64,000 nucleotides of DNA from Acetoanaerobium sticklandii (lineage in GTDB: Bacteria; Bacillota; Clostridia; Peptostreptococcales; Filifactoraceae): assembly GCF_000196455.1 (NCBI RefSeq), contig NC_014614.1, positions 1,033,501 through 1,097,500 of the forward strand, written 5' to 3'. How positions within the stretch are numbered: the first letter of the stretch is position 1; each line of letters opens with the position of its first letter. The position numbers and the translations under genes were made by a program. This document shows positions 1 through 8,533 of the stretch, one piece after another. Under the pieces are notes generated by a model, which saw only the letters and a program-made list of their open reading frames with translations, searched no databases and was not told the DNA's origin.

Positions 1-1
1 A

Positions 2-202
2 GAGGCTATAGCTAGTATAATGTCTCTTAAGGAAGGCATTGTTCATCCTACTGTAGGACTTGTTACTCCAGATGAAGAATGTGATTTAGATTATGTTAAA
101 GGAGAAAAAAGAGTAGTTGACGTAAAATATGCTCTTTCTAACTCTCTAGGTTTTGGAGGTCATAATGCCAGCCTTCTTTTCAAAAAATGGGAGGGTAAAT
201 AA
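2..202 (+). CDS. fabF: 3-oxoacyl-ACP synthase II, C-terminal fragment
   Basis: This is the 3' end of a gene that begins before the window. The frame is open from base 2 to the TAA at 200-202. The readable 66 residues match the C-terminus of FabF-type condensing enzymes, with the region around a conserved Asn-Ser-Leu-Gly-Phe-Gly-Gly-His-Asn segment that lies near the active site of the thiolase fold. FabF extends acyl-ACP with malonyl-ACP in type II fatty-acid synthesis. The stop overlaps the fabZ start by one base (TAATG), so the two genes are translationally coupled in a fab operon. The catalytic Cys and both His residues lie mostly outside the window. Confidence 0.9.
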   Translation, partial: EAIASIMSLKEGIVHPTVGLVTPDEECDLDYVKGEKRVVDVKYALSNSLGFGGHNASLLFKKWEGK

Positions 203-624
203 TGTTAGATAGCAATCAAATACAAGAAATTATCCCACATAGATATCCATTTTTATTAGTGGATAAGATATTAGAACTCGAGCCTGGCAAAAAGGCAGTG
301 GGACTAAAAGCAGTTACGGCTTCAGAATATTATTTTCAAGGTCATTTTCCACAGGAACATGTAATGCCTGGAGTGCTTATAATTGAAGCACTGGCTCAAG
401 CTGGAGCGGTGTGTATTTTAAGCGTAGATGCAAATAAAGGTAAGACAGCTTATTTTGCAGGAATAAATAAGGCTAGATTTAAGACAAAAGTAAAACCTGG
501 AGATGTGCTTACTCTTGAGGTTGAGATTATAAAATCAAAGGCTTCTATAGGAATAGGAAGCGCTATAGCAAAAATAGGAGACAAGGTTGCAGTAGAAGCT
601 GAACTAATGTTTGCTATCGGCTAA
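202..624 (+). CDS. fabZ: 3-hydroxyacyl-ACP dehydratase FabZ
   Basis: Cytosolic hot-dog-fold enzyme that removes water from beta-hydroxyacyl-ACP in fatty-acid elongation. The 140-residue length is normal for FabZ. The N-terminus carries the typical IPHRYPFLLVD motif (residues 11-21). The catalytic His is at position 48 in GHFP, and the catalytic Glu is at 62 in the central helix after MPGVLI. The start overlaps the upstream fabF stop by one base. A rho-independent terminator follows directly, so fabZ appears to be the last gene of the operon. Confidence 0.96.
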   Translation: MLDSNQIQEIIPHRYPFLLVDKILELEPGKKAVGLKAVTASEYYFQGHFPQEHVMPGVLIIEALAQAGAVCILSVDANKGKTAYFAGINKARFKTKVKPGDVLTLEVEIIKSKASIGIGSAIAKIGDKVAVEAELMFAIG

Positions 625-628
625 AAAT

Positions 629-688
629 AAATCCCTTTTAACTTTAGATATTAATTTAATATTTAATAGTTATAAAGGGATTTTTTGT
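629..688 (+). terminator. Rho-independent terminator after fabZ
   Basis: Inverted repeat AATCCCTTT / AAAGGGATT followed by a T-run, starting just after the fabZ stop. It closes the fab operon. Confidence 0.8.
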
Positions 689-754
689 TTAAATTATAGT
701 GTTTATATTGTATAGTATAAAGTAGAATTTAATACTATGATCAGGAGGTTTGAG

Positions 755-1966
755 ATGAAGATAGGCATTTTAGGTTTAGGTACAGTTGGCGGAGGAGTAT
801 GGGATATTCTATCCACCACTAAGTTTCAAGAATATGATATTAAAGTTAAAACTGCTCTAGTTAGAAATAAAAGCAAATATATCTCTTATGAAGAGCAAGG
901 CCTGAATTTGACCTTAGATCCTTACGAAATATTAAACGATCCTGAGATTGATACTGTAGTAGAGGTTATGGGCGGAATTGATAAGCCCTATGAATATATA
1001 AAGTACGCATTATCACAAGGCAAGCATGTAGTTACTGCCAATAAAGCAGTTCTAGCCAAGCACATGGAGGAATTTTTAGCTCTAGCTAAAAACAATAACG
1101 CAGCACTTTTATATGAAGCAAGCGTAGGTGGAGGAATACCTCTTATTAAGCCTTTAAAGCAAAATGCTAGAATAAATAATTTTTATGAGATTTCGGGGAT
1201 TTTAAATGGAACTAGCAATTTTATTTTGAGTAAAATGTCAAAAGAAGGCTTGGAGTTTGCAGATGTATTAAAGCAAGCTCAAGAAAAAGGCTATGCTGAG
1301 CAAGACCCTTCAGATGATATCGATGGTACTGATATGGCAAGAAAGATTTCAGTGCTTTCTAGTACAATTTTTAAAAAGCACCTTCCACTTGAGCATATTC
1401 AAATAAATGGAATCAGACATATTGAAAAGCAAGATATGGATATAGCAAAAAAAGCAGGATGCGACATAAAACTAATAGCCAAGTCTAATTATGAAAATAA
1501 TAATTATAAGGCTGCTGTAGAGCCAGTTATTTTAAAACAAAACTCCATTTTTGCCCAAGTGTCTGATGAATATAATATTGGTATGGCAAAAGGAGATAAC
1601 CTAAGCGAAGTGAGCTTTTATGGAGAAGGAGCTGGAAGATATGCAACTGCAAATGCAGTAGTGAGTGATCTTTTAGATATATATAACCACGAGGCTATTG
1701 AGCACCTAGCAGTTGATTTTTCTAGCACAAAAGTAAATCCAATTTTAGCAGACTATTATGTGAGATTAAATGATACAAATAAAATAGAAGAATTAAAAGC
1801 AAAGCTTTCATCTTATAATTTAATAAATTTACACAAAGGAGCTTTTATTGCTGAGAAAATTACTTCATCAGAGATTAAAAATTATGCTGATGAAATAAAT
1901 GTAGCTAATCAAAACTATTTTATTGCTAGACTTGATGATGCTTTAATTCCAAGCGAGCTTCTATAA
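755..1966 (+). CDS. hom: Homoserine dehydrogenase with divergent C-terminal ACT region
   Basis: NAD(P)H-dependent reduction of aspartate semialdehyde to homoserine, for threonine and methionine synthesis. The Rossmann motif GLGTVGGG lies at residues 6-13. The catalytic domain includes the GILNGTSNF signature and the acidic segment DPSDDIDGTDMARK. I place the start at ATG 755 because AGGAGG at 743-748 sits at normal spacing; the upstream in-frame ATG at 737 lies before that Shine-Dalgarno. The protein is 403 residues, shorter than the usual 430 or so. The last 75 residues hold only a weak ACT-like pattern, so allosteric control may be altered. The next gene starts 24 bp downstream. Confidence 0.92.
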   Translation: MKIGILGLGTVGGGVWDILSTTKFQEYDIKVKTALVRNKSKYISYEEQGLNLTLDPYEILNDPEIDTVVEVMGGIDKPYEYIKYALSQGKHVVTANKAVLAKHMEEFLALAKNNNAALLYEASVGGGIPLIKPLKQNARINNFYEISGILNGTSNFILSKMSKEGLEFADVLKQAQEKGYAEQDPSDDIDGTDMARKISVLSSTIFKKHLPLEHIQINGIRHIEKQDMDIAKKAGCDIKLIAKSNYENNNYKAAVEPVILKQNSIFAQVSDEYNIGMAKGDNLSEVSFYGEGAGRYATANAVVSDLLDIYNHEAIEHLAVDFSSTKVNPILADYYVRLNDTNKIEELKAKLSSYNLINLHKGAFIAEKITSSEIKNYADEINVANQNYFIARLDDALIPSELL

Positions 1967-1990
1967 TATAGAGATAATCTAGGAGGAACC

Positions 1991-3499
1991 ATGAAAAAGA
2001 ATTTGACATTATTAGGATTAGCATTAATCCTAGGGCTTACCTTACTGCCAATTGAGGCATCTGCCGAGTCAGCATCCACAGTAGTATCGCTTAATGAGTA
2101 CACCAATCAATATGAAAATCATGCTTTAGGGTACAGCCTTCATGTTTATCAAGATATGAAGATTGACGAATCTGCAATGGATATAAGAACTAGATTTGTA
2201 AATGCTGATACGACTATTGATGTTTATTATGATGATTTTACAAATGAGCTTGATAGTTTTGCAACTTATAAAAATTATGGGAATAAAAGCCTTTATAACA
2301 ATCCTTTGTTTTCTGTAAGCAAATCAAGGGACATTAAAGTAAGTGGAATTAAATCACATTTGATTTACTATACTAGGCCAAAGCTATCCAAAATAAAAAA
2401 TGATAAAAACTATTATGCCTGCGTAGAAATACCTAGGACAAATAAAAAGGTATACACTATAATAATGAAGTCAAACAAGCCAATATCTGATTTTGAAGCA
2501 ATTGCTAGCACTTTTGAATTTACATCCTCAAGCTCAGCTATGCCAGCTTATAAAGCTACGAAAACTATAACTAGACCTATGAGTAAAGAGGCTAAAGTAT
2601 TTTACGATGAGACATTTGCTCAAAAGAGTAATTTGAAGTTCGGTATTTTTGAACCAACTGCTCCATATGATTTTTCATATCTAAAGCAATTACAAACAAA
2701 GTTAGATTATGATTTTCCTGTTATTGTAAGGTATCAGCATATGGATGAAAAATTCCCTAAAAATGAGATGCTTACGGCAAAACTAAATAATAAGGTAGTT
2801 GAGCTTACTATGCAAACTACAAAGGAGCAAGGCTCACAGGAGGATATAACCTATAAGATTTTAAATGGAGAATATGACCAGTATTTTATTACCTACGCCA
2901 ATGATTTAAAATCTATTAATTATCCTGTTTTATTTAGACTGAACAATGAGATGAACGGAGACTGGTGCAAATACAGTGCATATCATTATGGAAAAGATGC
3001 AGATTTATATGTCGAGCTATATAGATATATTTATGATTTGTTCAAAGCAAATGGAGTAGATAATGCTATTTTTGTATGGAATCCCAATGAAAGAAGCTTT
3101 CCAAACTTTGCTTGGAATCACTACATGTCATATTATCCAGGGGATGAGTATGTGGATGTAGTTGGATTAACAGGATATAATACAGGAAATTACTATAAAG
3201 GAGAAAGCTGGAGAAGCTTTGAAAGAATCTACGATGAAATATATTATGAATATGCAAATAGATTCTCCCAACCACTTATGATTACAGAATTTGGTTCTAG
3301 CTCACATGGTGGAGATAAACCAGCTTGGATTCAAGATATGTTTACTAAGATTAACAAATATGACAGAATTAAACTTGCCATTTGGTGGAGTGGAGTTGAT
3401 TGGGATACCAAAGGCAATCCAGCTAGAATATACAAAATAGATGAATCAGCCACAGTAATTGAAGCTGTAAAAAATGGATTGACTAGAATTAAAAAGTAA
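1991..3499 (+). CDS. Secreted GH26-like glycoside hydrolase
   Basis: Residues 1-25 form a classic signal peptide: MKK, a Leu-rich core and an Ala-Ser-Ala cleavage region. Residues 30-190 form a domain I do not recognise, followed by a Ser/Thr/Lys-rich linker. From about residue 205 the protein resembles family 26 glycoside hydrolases (beta-mannanase or beta-glycanase, TIM barrel). The probable acid/base is Glu320 in RLNNEMNGDW and the probable nucleophile is Glu433 in ITEFGSS, with supporting WNPNE and IWWSGVDW motifs. It is expected to be exported or wall-associated. The substrate cannot be told. AGGAGG precedes the ATG, 24 bp after hom, so the two may be cotranscribed. Confidence 0.8.
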   Translation: MKKNLTLLGLALILGLTLLPIEASAESASTVVSLNEYTNQYENHALGYSLHVYQDMKIDESAMDIRTRFVNADTTIDVYYDDFTNELDSFATYKNYGNKSLYNNPLFSVSKSRDIKVSGIKSHLIYYTRPKLSKIKNDKNYYACVEIPRTNKKVYTIIMKSNKPISDFEAIASTFEFTSSSSAMPAYKATKTITRPMSKEAKVFYDETFAQKSNLKFGIFEPTAPYDFSYLKQLQTKLDYDFPVIVRYQHMDEKFPKNEMLTAKLNNKVVELTMQTTKEQGSQEDITYKILNGEYDQYFITYANDLKSINYPVLFRLNNEMNGDWCKYSAYHYGKDADLYVELYRYIYDLFKANGVDNAIFVWNPNERSFPNFAWNHYMSYYPGDEYVDVVGLTGYNTGNYYKGESWRSFERIYDEIYYEYANRFSQPLMITEFGSSSHGGDKPAWIQDMFTKINKYDRIKLAIWWSGVDWDTKGNPARIYKIDESATVIEAVKNGLTRIKK

Positions 3500-3597
3500 A
3501 GTTTCTAAAAGCTTGCTTTTAAGTGTGAGATAAAATGTTTATAGCATAAGCAATTCGGGAATAGATAGTAAAGAAAATAAATGTAGGAGTGAGAGCA

Positions 3598-5064
3598 ATG
3601 ATAGAATGTAAAAGTCCAATAAACTCTGAAATAATAGCAACTATAAACTCAACAAAGCCCGATGATTTAGAAGCTATCTATAAAGATTCAGCTGATGCAT
3701 TTAGAATATGGTCACATTTATCTTTAAAGGAAAGATTGAAATATATGCAGTCTCTTAGAAAGTATTTAGTAGAAATGGGAGATGAGCTTAGCAGAGAAAT
3801 ATCAAAAGCTACAGGAAAGCCTGTCATAGAAGCTTATACATCGGAGGTTCTATCGGTGATAGAAGCAATAAAATACTATGAGAAAACTGCAGAGGATACT
3901 TTATCTACAAAAAAAGTATCTAGTCCGCTATATTTTAAGCCGAAAAAAAGCTATGTAGAATATAGACCACTAGGTACGGTGCTTGTTATATCACCTTGGA
4001 ACTTTCCGTTTAATCTATCTATGGTGCCAGTAATTTCAGCACTGATAGCTGGAAATAGTGTAATATTAAAGCCTTCTTTTGAAACTCTTGCCGTTGGAAA
4101 GCTTATTGAAAGAATGTTTACTGCCTTAAATTTTCCGAAAAAAATAGTTCAGGTAGTTTATGCTAATAGCAACTCAGGACTTGGAGAAAAATTAATAGAT
4201 TTAAAACCTAACAAAATATTTTTTACTGGCTCTACAGCTACAGGGAAAAAAATATTAAAACAGGCAAGTGAACATCTGATTCCTGTGGAACTAGAGCTAG
4301 GTGGCAAGGATCCTATGATAGTATTTAAGGATGCAAACTTAGAGAGAGCTTCAAGCGCTGCTGTCTGGGGAGCCTTTACAAACTCTGGTCAGGTATGCCT
4401 ATCTGTAGAAAGAGCCTATGTACAAGAAGAAATATATGATGAGTTTCTATCATTAGTAAAAGCTAAGATTGGTGAGCTATGGCAAGGGACAGAGCCTTAT
4501 GCAGATCTTGGTTGCATGACTAGTGATAACCAAGTTAGCATAGTAAAATCTCATATTGAGGATGCTAAGCTTAAGGGTGCAGAGCTCTATACAAAAGCAG
4601 AAATGATAGATAATAATAAATTTATTTCTCCAGTTTTGCTTAGCGGTGTAAATCACGACATGCTAGTGATGAGAGAAGAGACTTTTGGACCAGTTCTTCC
4701 AGTGATGAAATTCAGATACGAGGATGAAGCTGTAGAGCTTGCAAATGACAGTATTTACGGACTAGGAGCTAGCATATTTACTTCAGATGCAAACAAAGCG
4801 TCTAGAGTTTCCTCTAAGCTTAATGCTGGAGTAATAGCTATAAATGAAGTTATAGTTCCTGTTGCAAATATGGCACTTCCATTTGGGGGAGTTAAAGCAA
4901 GTGGAATGGGACGCTATCATGGAAAAGAAGGGCTGCTATCTTTTGTAAATGAAGTGGGAATCGTAGAAGACACTGGAATAAAGAACAAAGAGATTCAATG
5001 GTTTCCTTACTCAAAAAATAAAATGAATTTATTTAAGAAGATGGTCAAAATGCTTTATTCTTAA
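3598..5064 (+). CDS. Aldehyde dehydrogenase (NAD(P)+-dependent)
   Basis: A 488-residue member of the ALDH superfamily, which oxidises an aldehyde to a carboxylate. The SPWNFPFNL motif and the GSTATGKK nucleotide-binding turn are present. The general-base Glu is in LELGGKDP and the catalytic Cys267 in NSGQVCLS, with the conserved EETFGPV motif near the C-terminus. I chose ATG 3598 because TAGGAG at 3584-3589 is well spaced for it; a GTG at 3589 sits inside that site. The gene stands alone and ends at a strong hairpin. The sequence gives no firm substrate; succinate-semialdehyde or a fatty aldehyde are possible. Confidence 0.9.
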   Translation: MIECKSPINSEIIATINSTKPDDLEAIYKDSADAFRIWSHLSLKERLKYMQSLRKYLVEMGDELSREISKATGKPVIEAYTSEVLSVIEAIKYYEKTAEDTLSTKKVSSPLYFKPKKSYVEYRPLGTVLVISPWNFPFNLSMVPVISALIAGNSVILKPSFETLAVGKLIERMFTALNFPKKIVQVVYANSNSGLGEKLIDLKPNKIFFTGSTATGKKILKQASEHLIPVELELGGKDPMIVFKDANLERASSAAVWGAFTNSGQVCLSVERAYVQEEIYDEFLSLVKAKIGELWQGTEPYADLGCMTSDNQVSIVKSHIEDAKLKGAELYTKAEMIDNNKFISPVLLSGVNHDMLVMREETFGPVLPVMKFRYEDEAVELANDSIYGLGASIFTSDANKASRVSSKLNAGVIAINEVIVPVANMALPFGGVKASGMGRYHGKEGLLSFVNEVGIVEDTGIKNKEIQWFPYSKNKMNLFKKMVKMLYS

Positions 5065-5071
5065 AAGTTAA

Positions 5072-5114
5072 AAAAACTAGGACTTAACCAATTGGTTATA
5101 TCCTAGTTTTTATT
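5072..5114 (+). terminator. Rho-independent terminator after the aldehyde dehydrogenase gene
   Basis: Stem AAAACTAGGA / TCCTAGTTTT with an inner AACCAATTGGTT dyad and trailing T-rich sequence. Confidence 0.8.
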
Positions 5115-5189
5115 TTGGTTACATAAATGTTATCATACCAAGTGAATAATCTTGGATTGCTTTTGAGTTAAGATTATAATAAACATTTT

Positions 5190-6692
5190 CTACTCAATAA
5201 TTAGGTCAAGTTTATAAAGCTTCTTGAATGCAGACATAGCAGTTCTCGCATCATTGAGCTCTACTTCTGGATTGTCTTTAGAAATAACTTTAATTATAAC
5301 TTTGTCTTTTTTGATTTCTATTTCTAAATCAGAAACTATACAGCTCATACTTTTATCAAGACTCTCAGCAATTCTGAGAAAGATAGCTATTTTTTTTATT
5401 TTTTGTACATCCTCTGAATCTAGCAAAAGTTTGTATCTGGAGTAATTTTCTAATGCTTTATTTTTTCTATGCATGGAAGCTGTATAAGCACTCATCAAAA
5501 GTTCCTTATGGGACAATCCATTTACTTGAGAATTAAGTATTACGAAGAATGAATTTCTATGGTGGTTATAGTAGTTTATTATTATTCCTGCATCATGAAG
5601 TAGTGATGAAGTGTCTATTATGTTGCCTATATCATCAGTTATCTTATGAACAGGTTTTAATAAATCAAAAAGACGTTTAGTAAGCTTTCTAACCTGATAT
5701 GAATGCACGAGGTCTAGCCCCATAATCTTAGTAGTGTTTTCAAGTGATAGCATTAGAGGGTTATCTACATATACATTTTTTTCAAGCAGATAGTTGTAAA
5801 ACAAGCCTTCTCTTACGCCCTTACCACTTACTATCAATTTATCGCTGTTAATCTGCTTCATAATGGCTGAAACAAGACCAAGGGAGCCTATAAAGATATC
5901 TGCTCTATCTGATGATAGCCCTGGATATGATTTTTTTGATTCATAATCCATTGCTTTGAGTTCATCGTATATTTCAAAAACCTCATCAGTTTTAACTTCA
6001 TAATTATGGAGAATATCGATGGGGTAATTTCGTTTTAACATGTTAATCTTACCAATGTTACGAAGTGTTCCACCGACTCCTATAAGAGGTAAATTTTTCG
6101 CAGATTTAAGCCATGGAACTTCTTTTAGCTTGTCTGATATAAACTTCATCATTTTCTTTTCTTCATCTTTTGTAAGAGGGTCTTTAATTTTAAATTTTTG
6201 AGCAAAATCTATTGAGCCCATAGGGATACTTACGGACTCTATAAGCTCTCTGTTTTTCATAAGCACAAGCTCAAAACTTCCTCCGCCTATATCTAAAATT
6301 AATCCATCTTTTGAAAATACAGAATGGGAAACTGCTAGATAATCAAAGTAAGCTTCGTCTTTTCCGCTTATTACCTTCATATCTATATTAGTTTCATCAT
6401 AAATTCTATCTATAAGCTCTTGGCCATTATTGGCTTTTCTAACTGCAGCAGTTGCAACAGCAATAATTTTAGTTGCATTTTGAGCATCGCATAATCTTTT
6501 AAACATTTTCATGGTTTTTAGTGCATCTTGAATTTTATCTTCCTTTAGGTTAGAATATTGATCTATTCCATCTCCTAAACGAATGGATTCCTTATGTTCA
6601 TCCATAAGTCTAAATGACAAGTCCTTAAAGACTCTCACTAGTATTAATCTCACAGAGTTTGAACCCATATCTATGATTCCTATAGTATCCAT
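5190..6692 (-). CDS. Ppx/GppA family phosphatase with C-terminal HD-like domain
   Basis: The 500-residue protein starts with the ASKHA phosphate-binding loop IDMGSNSVRLIL. Around residue 140 it has the second nucleotide-fold motif DIGGGSFELVL, followed by GVGGTLRN. The C-terminal 180 residues are HD-domain-like, with an LLHDAG motif. Family members hydrolyse inorganic polyphosphate or pppGpp. It is divergent from a second Ppx/GppA gene joined to polyphosphate kinase, so a role in polyP turnover is the simplest reading, though pppGpp hydrolysis cannot be excluded. AGGAGGTG precedes the start on the minus strand, behind a 10-bp inverted repeat. Confidence 0.88.
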   Translation of the reverse strand: MDTIGIIDMGSNSVRLILVRVFKDLSFRLMDEHKESIRLGDGIDQYSNLKEDKIQDALKTMKMFKRLCDAQNATKIIAVATAAVRKANNGQELIDRIYDETNIDMKVISGKDEAYFDYLAVSHSVFSKDGLILDIGGGSFELVLMKNRELIESVSIPMGSIDFAQKFKIKDPLTKDEEKKMMKFISDKLKEVPWLKSAKNLPLIGVGGTLRNIGKINMLKRNYPIDILHNYEVKTDEVFEIYDELKAMDYESKKSYPGLSSDRADIFIGSLGLVSAIMKQINSDKLIVSGKGVREGLFYNYLLEKNVYVDNPLMLSLENTTKIMGLDLVHSYQVRKLTKRLFDLLKPVHKITDDIGNIIDTSSLLHDAGIIINYYNHHRNSFFVILNSQVNGLSHKELLMSAYTASMHRKNKALENYSRYKLLLDSEDVQKIKKIAIFLRIAESLDKSMSCIVSDLEIEIKKDKVIIKVISKDNPEVELNDARTAMSAFKKLYKLDLIIE

Positions 6693-6713
6693 AAAAATTT
6701 CACCTCCTAATTA

Positions 6714-6751
6714 TTGTTGTATTTAGTCTAGCTTTATTATGAATACAACAA
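6714..6751 (-). promoter_or_regulatory. 10-bp inverted repeat upstream of the minus-strand ppx gene
   Basis: Perfect arms TTGTTGTATT (6714-6723) and AATACAACAA (6742-6751) enclose 18 bp and lie just upstream of the Shine-Dalgarno of the minus-strand Ppx/GppA gene. They could be a dimeric repressor operator or a leader hairpin. No regulator is identified. Confidence 0.45.
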
Positions 6752-6947
6752 AATGTCTGAGACCAATTATCAATCTTTAATTGTATTAATGAGCAGAATT
6801 CTTACTATAAATGATACCACAAAACAAAGCTCTGCCTTCACTTAATTAGAAATATATATAAAAGATGTATTTTTGCTTTAACTACATAAAATTATTGGGT
6901 ATAAGATTAATTAATCATTGCTTAACAAATAGTATACGTGTTGCCTG

Positions 6948-6953
6948 TATAAT
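6948..6953 (+). promoter_or_regulatory. Putative -10 element for the ppx-ppk operon
   Basis: TATAAT lies 34 bp before the ATG of the plus-strand Ppx/GppA gene. No convincing -35 box is at 16-18 bp spacing; the nearest, TTAACA at 6922, gives 20 bp. The promoter may depend on an activator. Confidence 0.4.
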
Positions 6954-6986
6954 AGAAATAGCAATATAAATGTAGGAGTGGATTAA

Positions 6987-8528
6987 ATGGGAAAGAGCAC
7001 TAAGCTGGTTTCAGCTATAGATGTGGGTTCGAACACAATTAGAATGATTATAGCTGAAATAGGAGAAAGCACTGGAATCAATATAATAGACGAAGTAAAA
7101 AAGCCGATTGACATTGGGAAGGATACATATAATTATGGAAAAATAAGCATTGAAACTATAAAAGAGGCATGTAAAATACTAAAAAATTTTAAAAAGCTAA
7201 TGCTTGACTATCGAGTAACAGAATATAGAGCAGTTTCGACAAGTGGAATAAGAGAATCAGCAAATTGTGATTATGTGCTTGAGCAGATAAGAATATCAAG
7301 CGGACTTAGCTTAGAGATAATTAACAATGCGCAGGAAAGACTCCTCACATATAAAGCTATAGAAGATTATTTGCCTGATTTTAGTAATATTAAGCAAGCT
7401 GGAGTTTTGATTGTAGATATAGGTTCAGGCGGGGTGGAAGTAAGTCTTTATTATGATTCTAAACTACAGTTTACAGAGTATGTAAAAATTGGATCGCTTA
7501 GAGTAATGGAAACTTTAGCTGATTTAGAAAAAATTACTTTGGATTTTGCCTCTGTGATTGAAGACTATATTGAGAGCAATATTTATATATTAAAAGACAG
7601 AATAAAGCCCTATAATCTATCAAATTTCATAGGAATTGGTGGAGAATTTACTGAGATATATAAAATATCAAAGAAAACTGATAAAGAAAAATCTATAAAA
7701 TTTGTTTCAAAAGAGAATCTGACTGACTTATACAAAAAGATAAAACAGATGAATACCTATGAGGTAGCACAATATATGCAAATCTCAGAAAAACAAGCAG
7801 AAATGGTGCTTCCAACTTTAGTTATATTTAAAAAATTTGTAGACCTTACTCAGGCAGATGGGATATATGCTCCAAGAGTGTCCTTAAGGCATGGTATTTT
7901 AGCAGATATGGCTGATAATATATATAATACAAAGCGTAAAGAAGAATTTTTAAACGATATATTAAGCTCGGTGGCTTATCTTGGTAGGCGTTACAGAATA
8001 GATGATTCCCATGCTCTTCATGTAAGAGAAATGGCTATAAAAATTTTTGATAAAACAAAAAAGATTCATGAGCTTGGTTCTAACGATAGATTTTTGCTTG
8101 AGATTGCAGCGCTTCTTCATGATATAGGCAAGTATATCAATCTCAACGAACACATTGAGCATTCATACAGTATTATAAAAGCTCAGGACATAATGGGAAT
8201 AAGCGATAGTGATTTAAATATAATAGCTCATACGGCTAGATTTCATAATGAAGAGAATCCAAAGAGTATAGACTCTTATCAGATTTTGCCTTATGAGAAT
8301 AGAATAAAAATAAGTAAGCTATCAAGCATATTAAAGCTTTGTGATGCTATGGATATAACACATAAAAGAAAAATTAAATCCATAGATATAAAGGTTAAGG
8401 ACACCAATCTAATAATAACAGCTCATGCAAAGGATGATATTCCTCTCGAAAAATGGTATTTTATGAAAAAAGCAGATTTTTTTGAAGATGTAACAGGATA
8501 TAGACCAATTCTAAAAGTTAAAGGGTGA
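6987..8528 (+). CDS. Second Ppx/GppA family phosphatase with HD domain
   Basis: A 513-residue paralogue of the minus-strand gene upstream. It has the N-terminal loop IDVGSNTIRMII, the second motif DIGSGGVEVSL and GIGGEFTEI, followed by a C-terminal HD domain with LLHDIGKYI and a downstream His (IAHTARFH). The expected reaction is processive removal of phosphate from polyphosphate, or pppGpp to ppGpp. The TGA overlaps the region in which polyphosphate kinase starts, so synthesis and degradation of the polymer are coupled in one transcript. TAGGAG precedes the ATG at good spacing. Confidence 0.88.
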   Translation: MGKSTKLVSAIDVGSNTIRMIIAEIGESTGINIIDEVKKPIDIGKDTYNYGKISIETIKEACKILKNFKKLMLDYRVTEYRAVSTSGIRESANCDYVLEQIRISSGLSLEIINNAQERLLTYKAIEDYLPDFSNIKQAGVLIVDIGSGGVEVSLYYDSKLQFTEYVKIGSLRVMETLADLEKITLDFASVIEDYIESNIYILKDRIKPYNLSNFIGIGGEFTEIYKISKKTDKEKSIKFVSKENLTDLYKKIKQMNTYEVAQYMQISEKQAEMVLPTLVIFKKFVDLTQADGIYAPRVSLRHGILADMADNIYNTKRKEEFLNDILSSVAYLGRRYRIDDSHALHVREMAIKIFDKTKKIHELGSNDRFLLEIAALLHDIGKYINLNEHIEHSYSIIKAQDIMGISDSDLNIIAHTARFHNEENPKSIDSYQILPYENRIKISKLSSILKLCDAMDITHKRKIKSIDIKVKDTNLIITAHAKDDIPLEKWYFMKKADFFEDVTGYRPILKVKG

Positions 8529-8533
8529 AGAAA

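Noticed and set aside
737..754. Upstream ATG as the start of hom
   Set aside because: It lies ahead of the AGGAGG ribosome site, which serves the ATG at 755.
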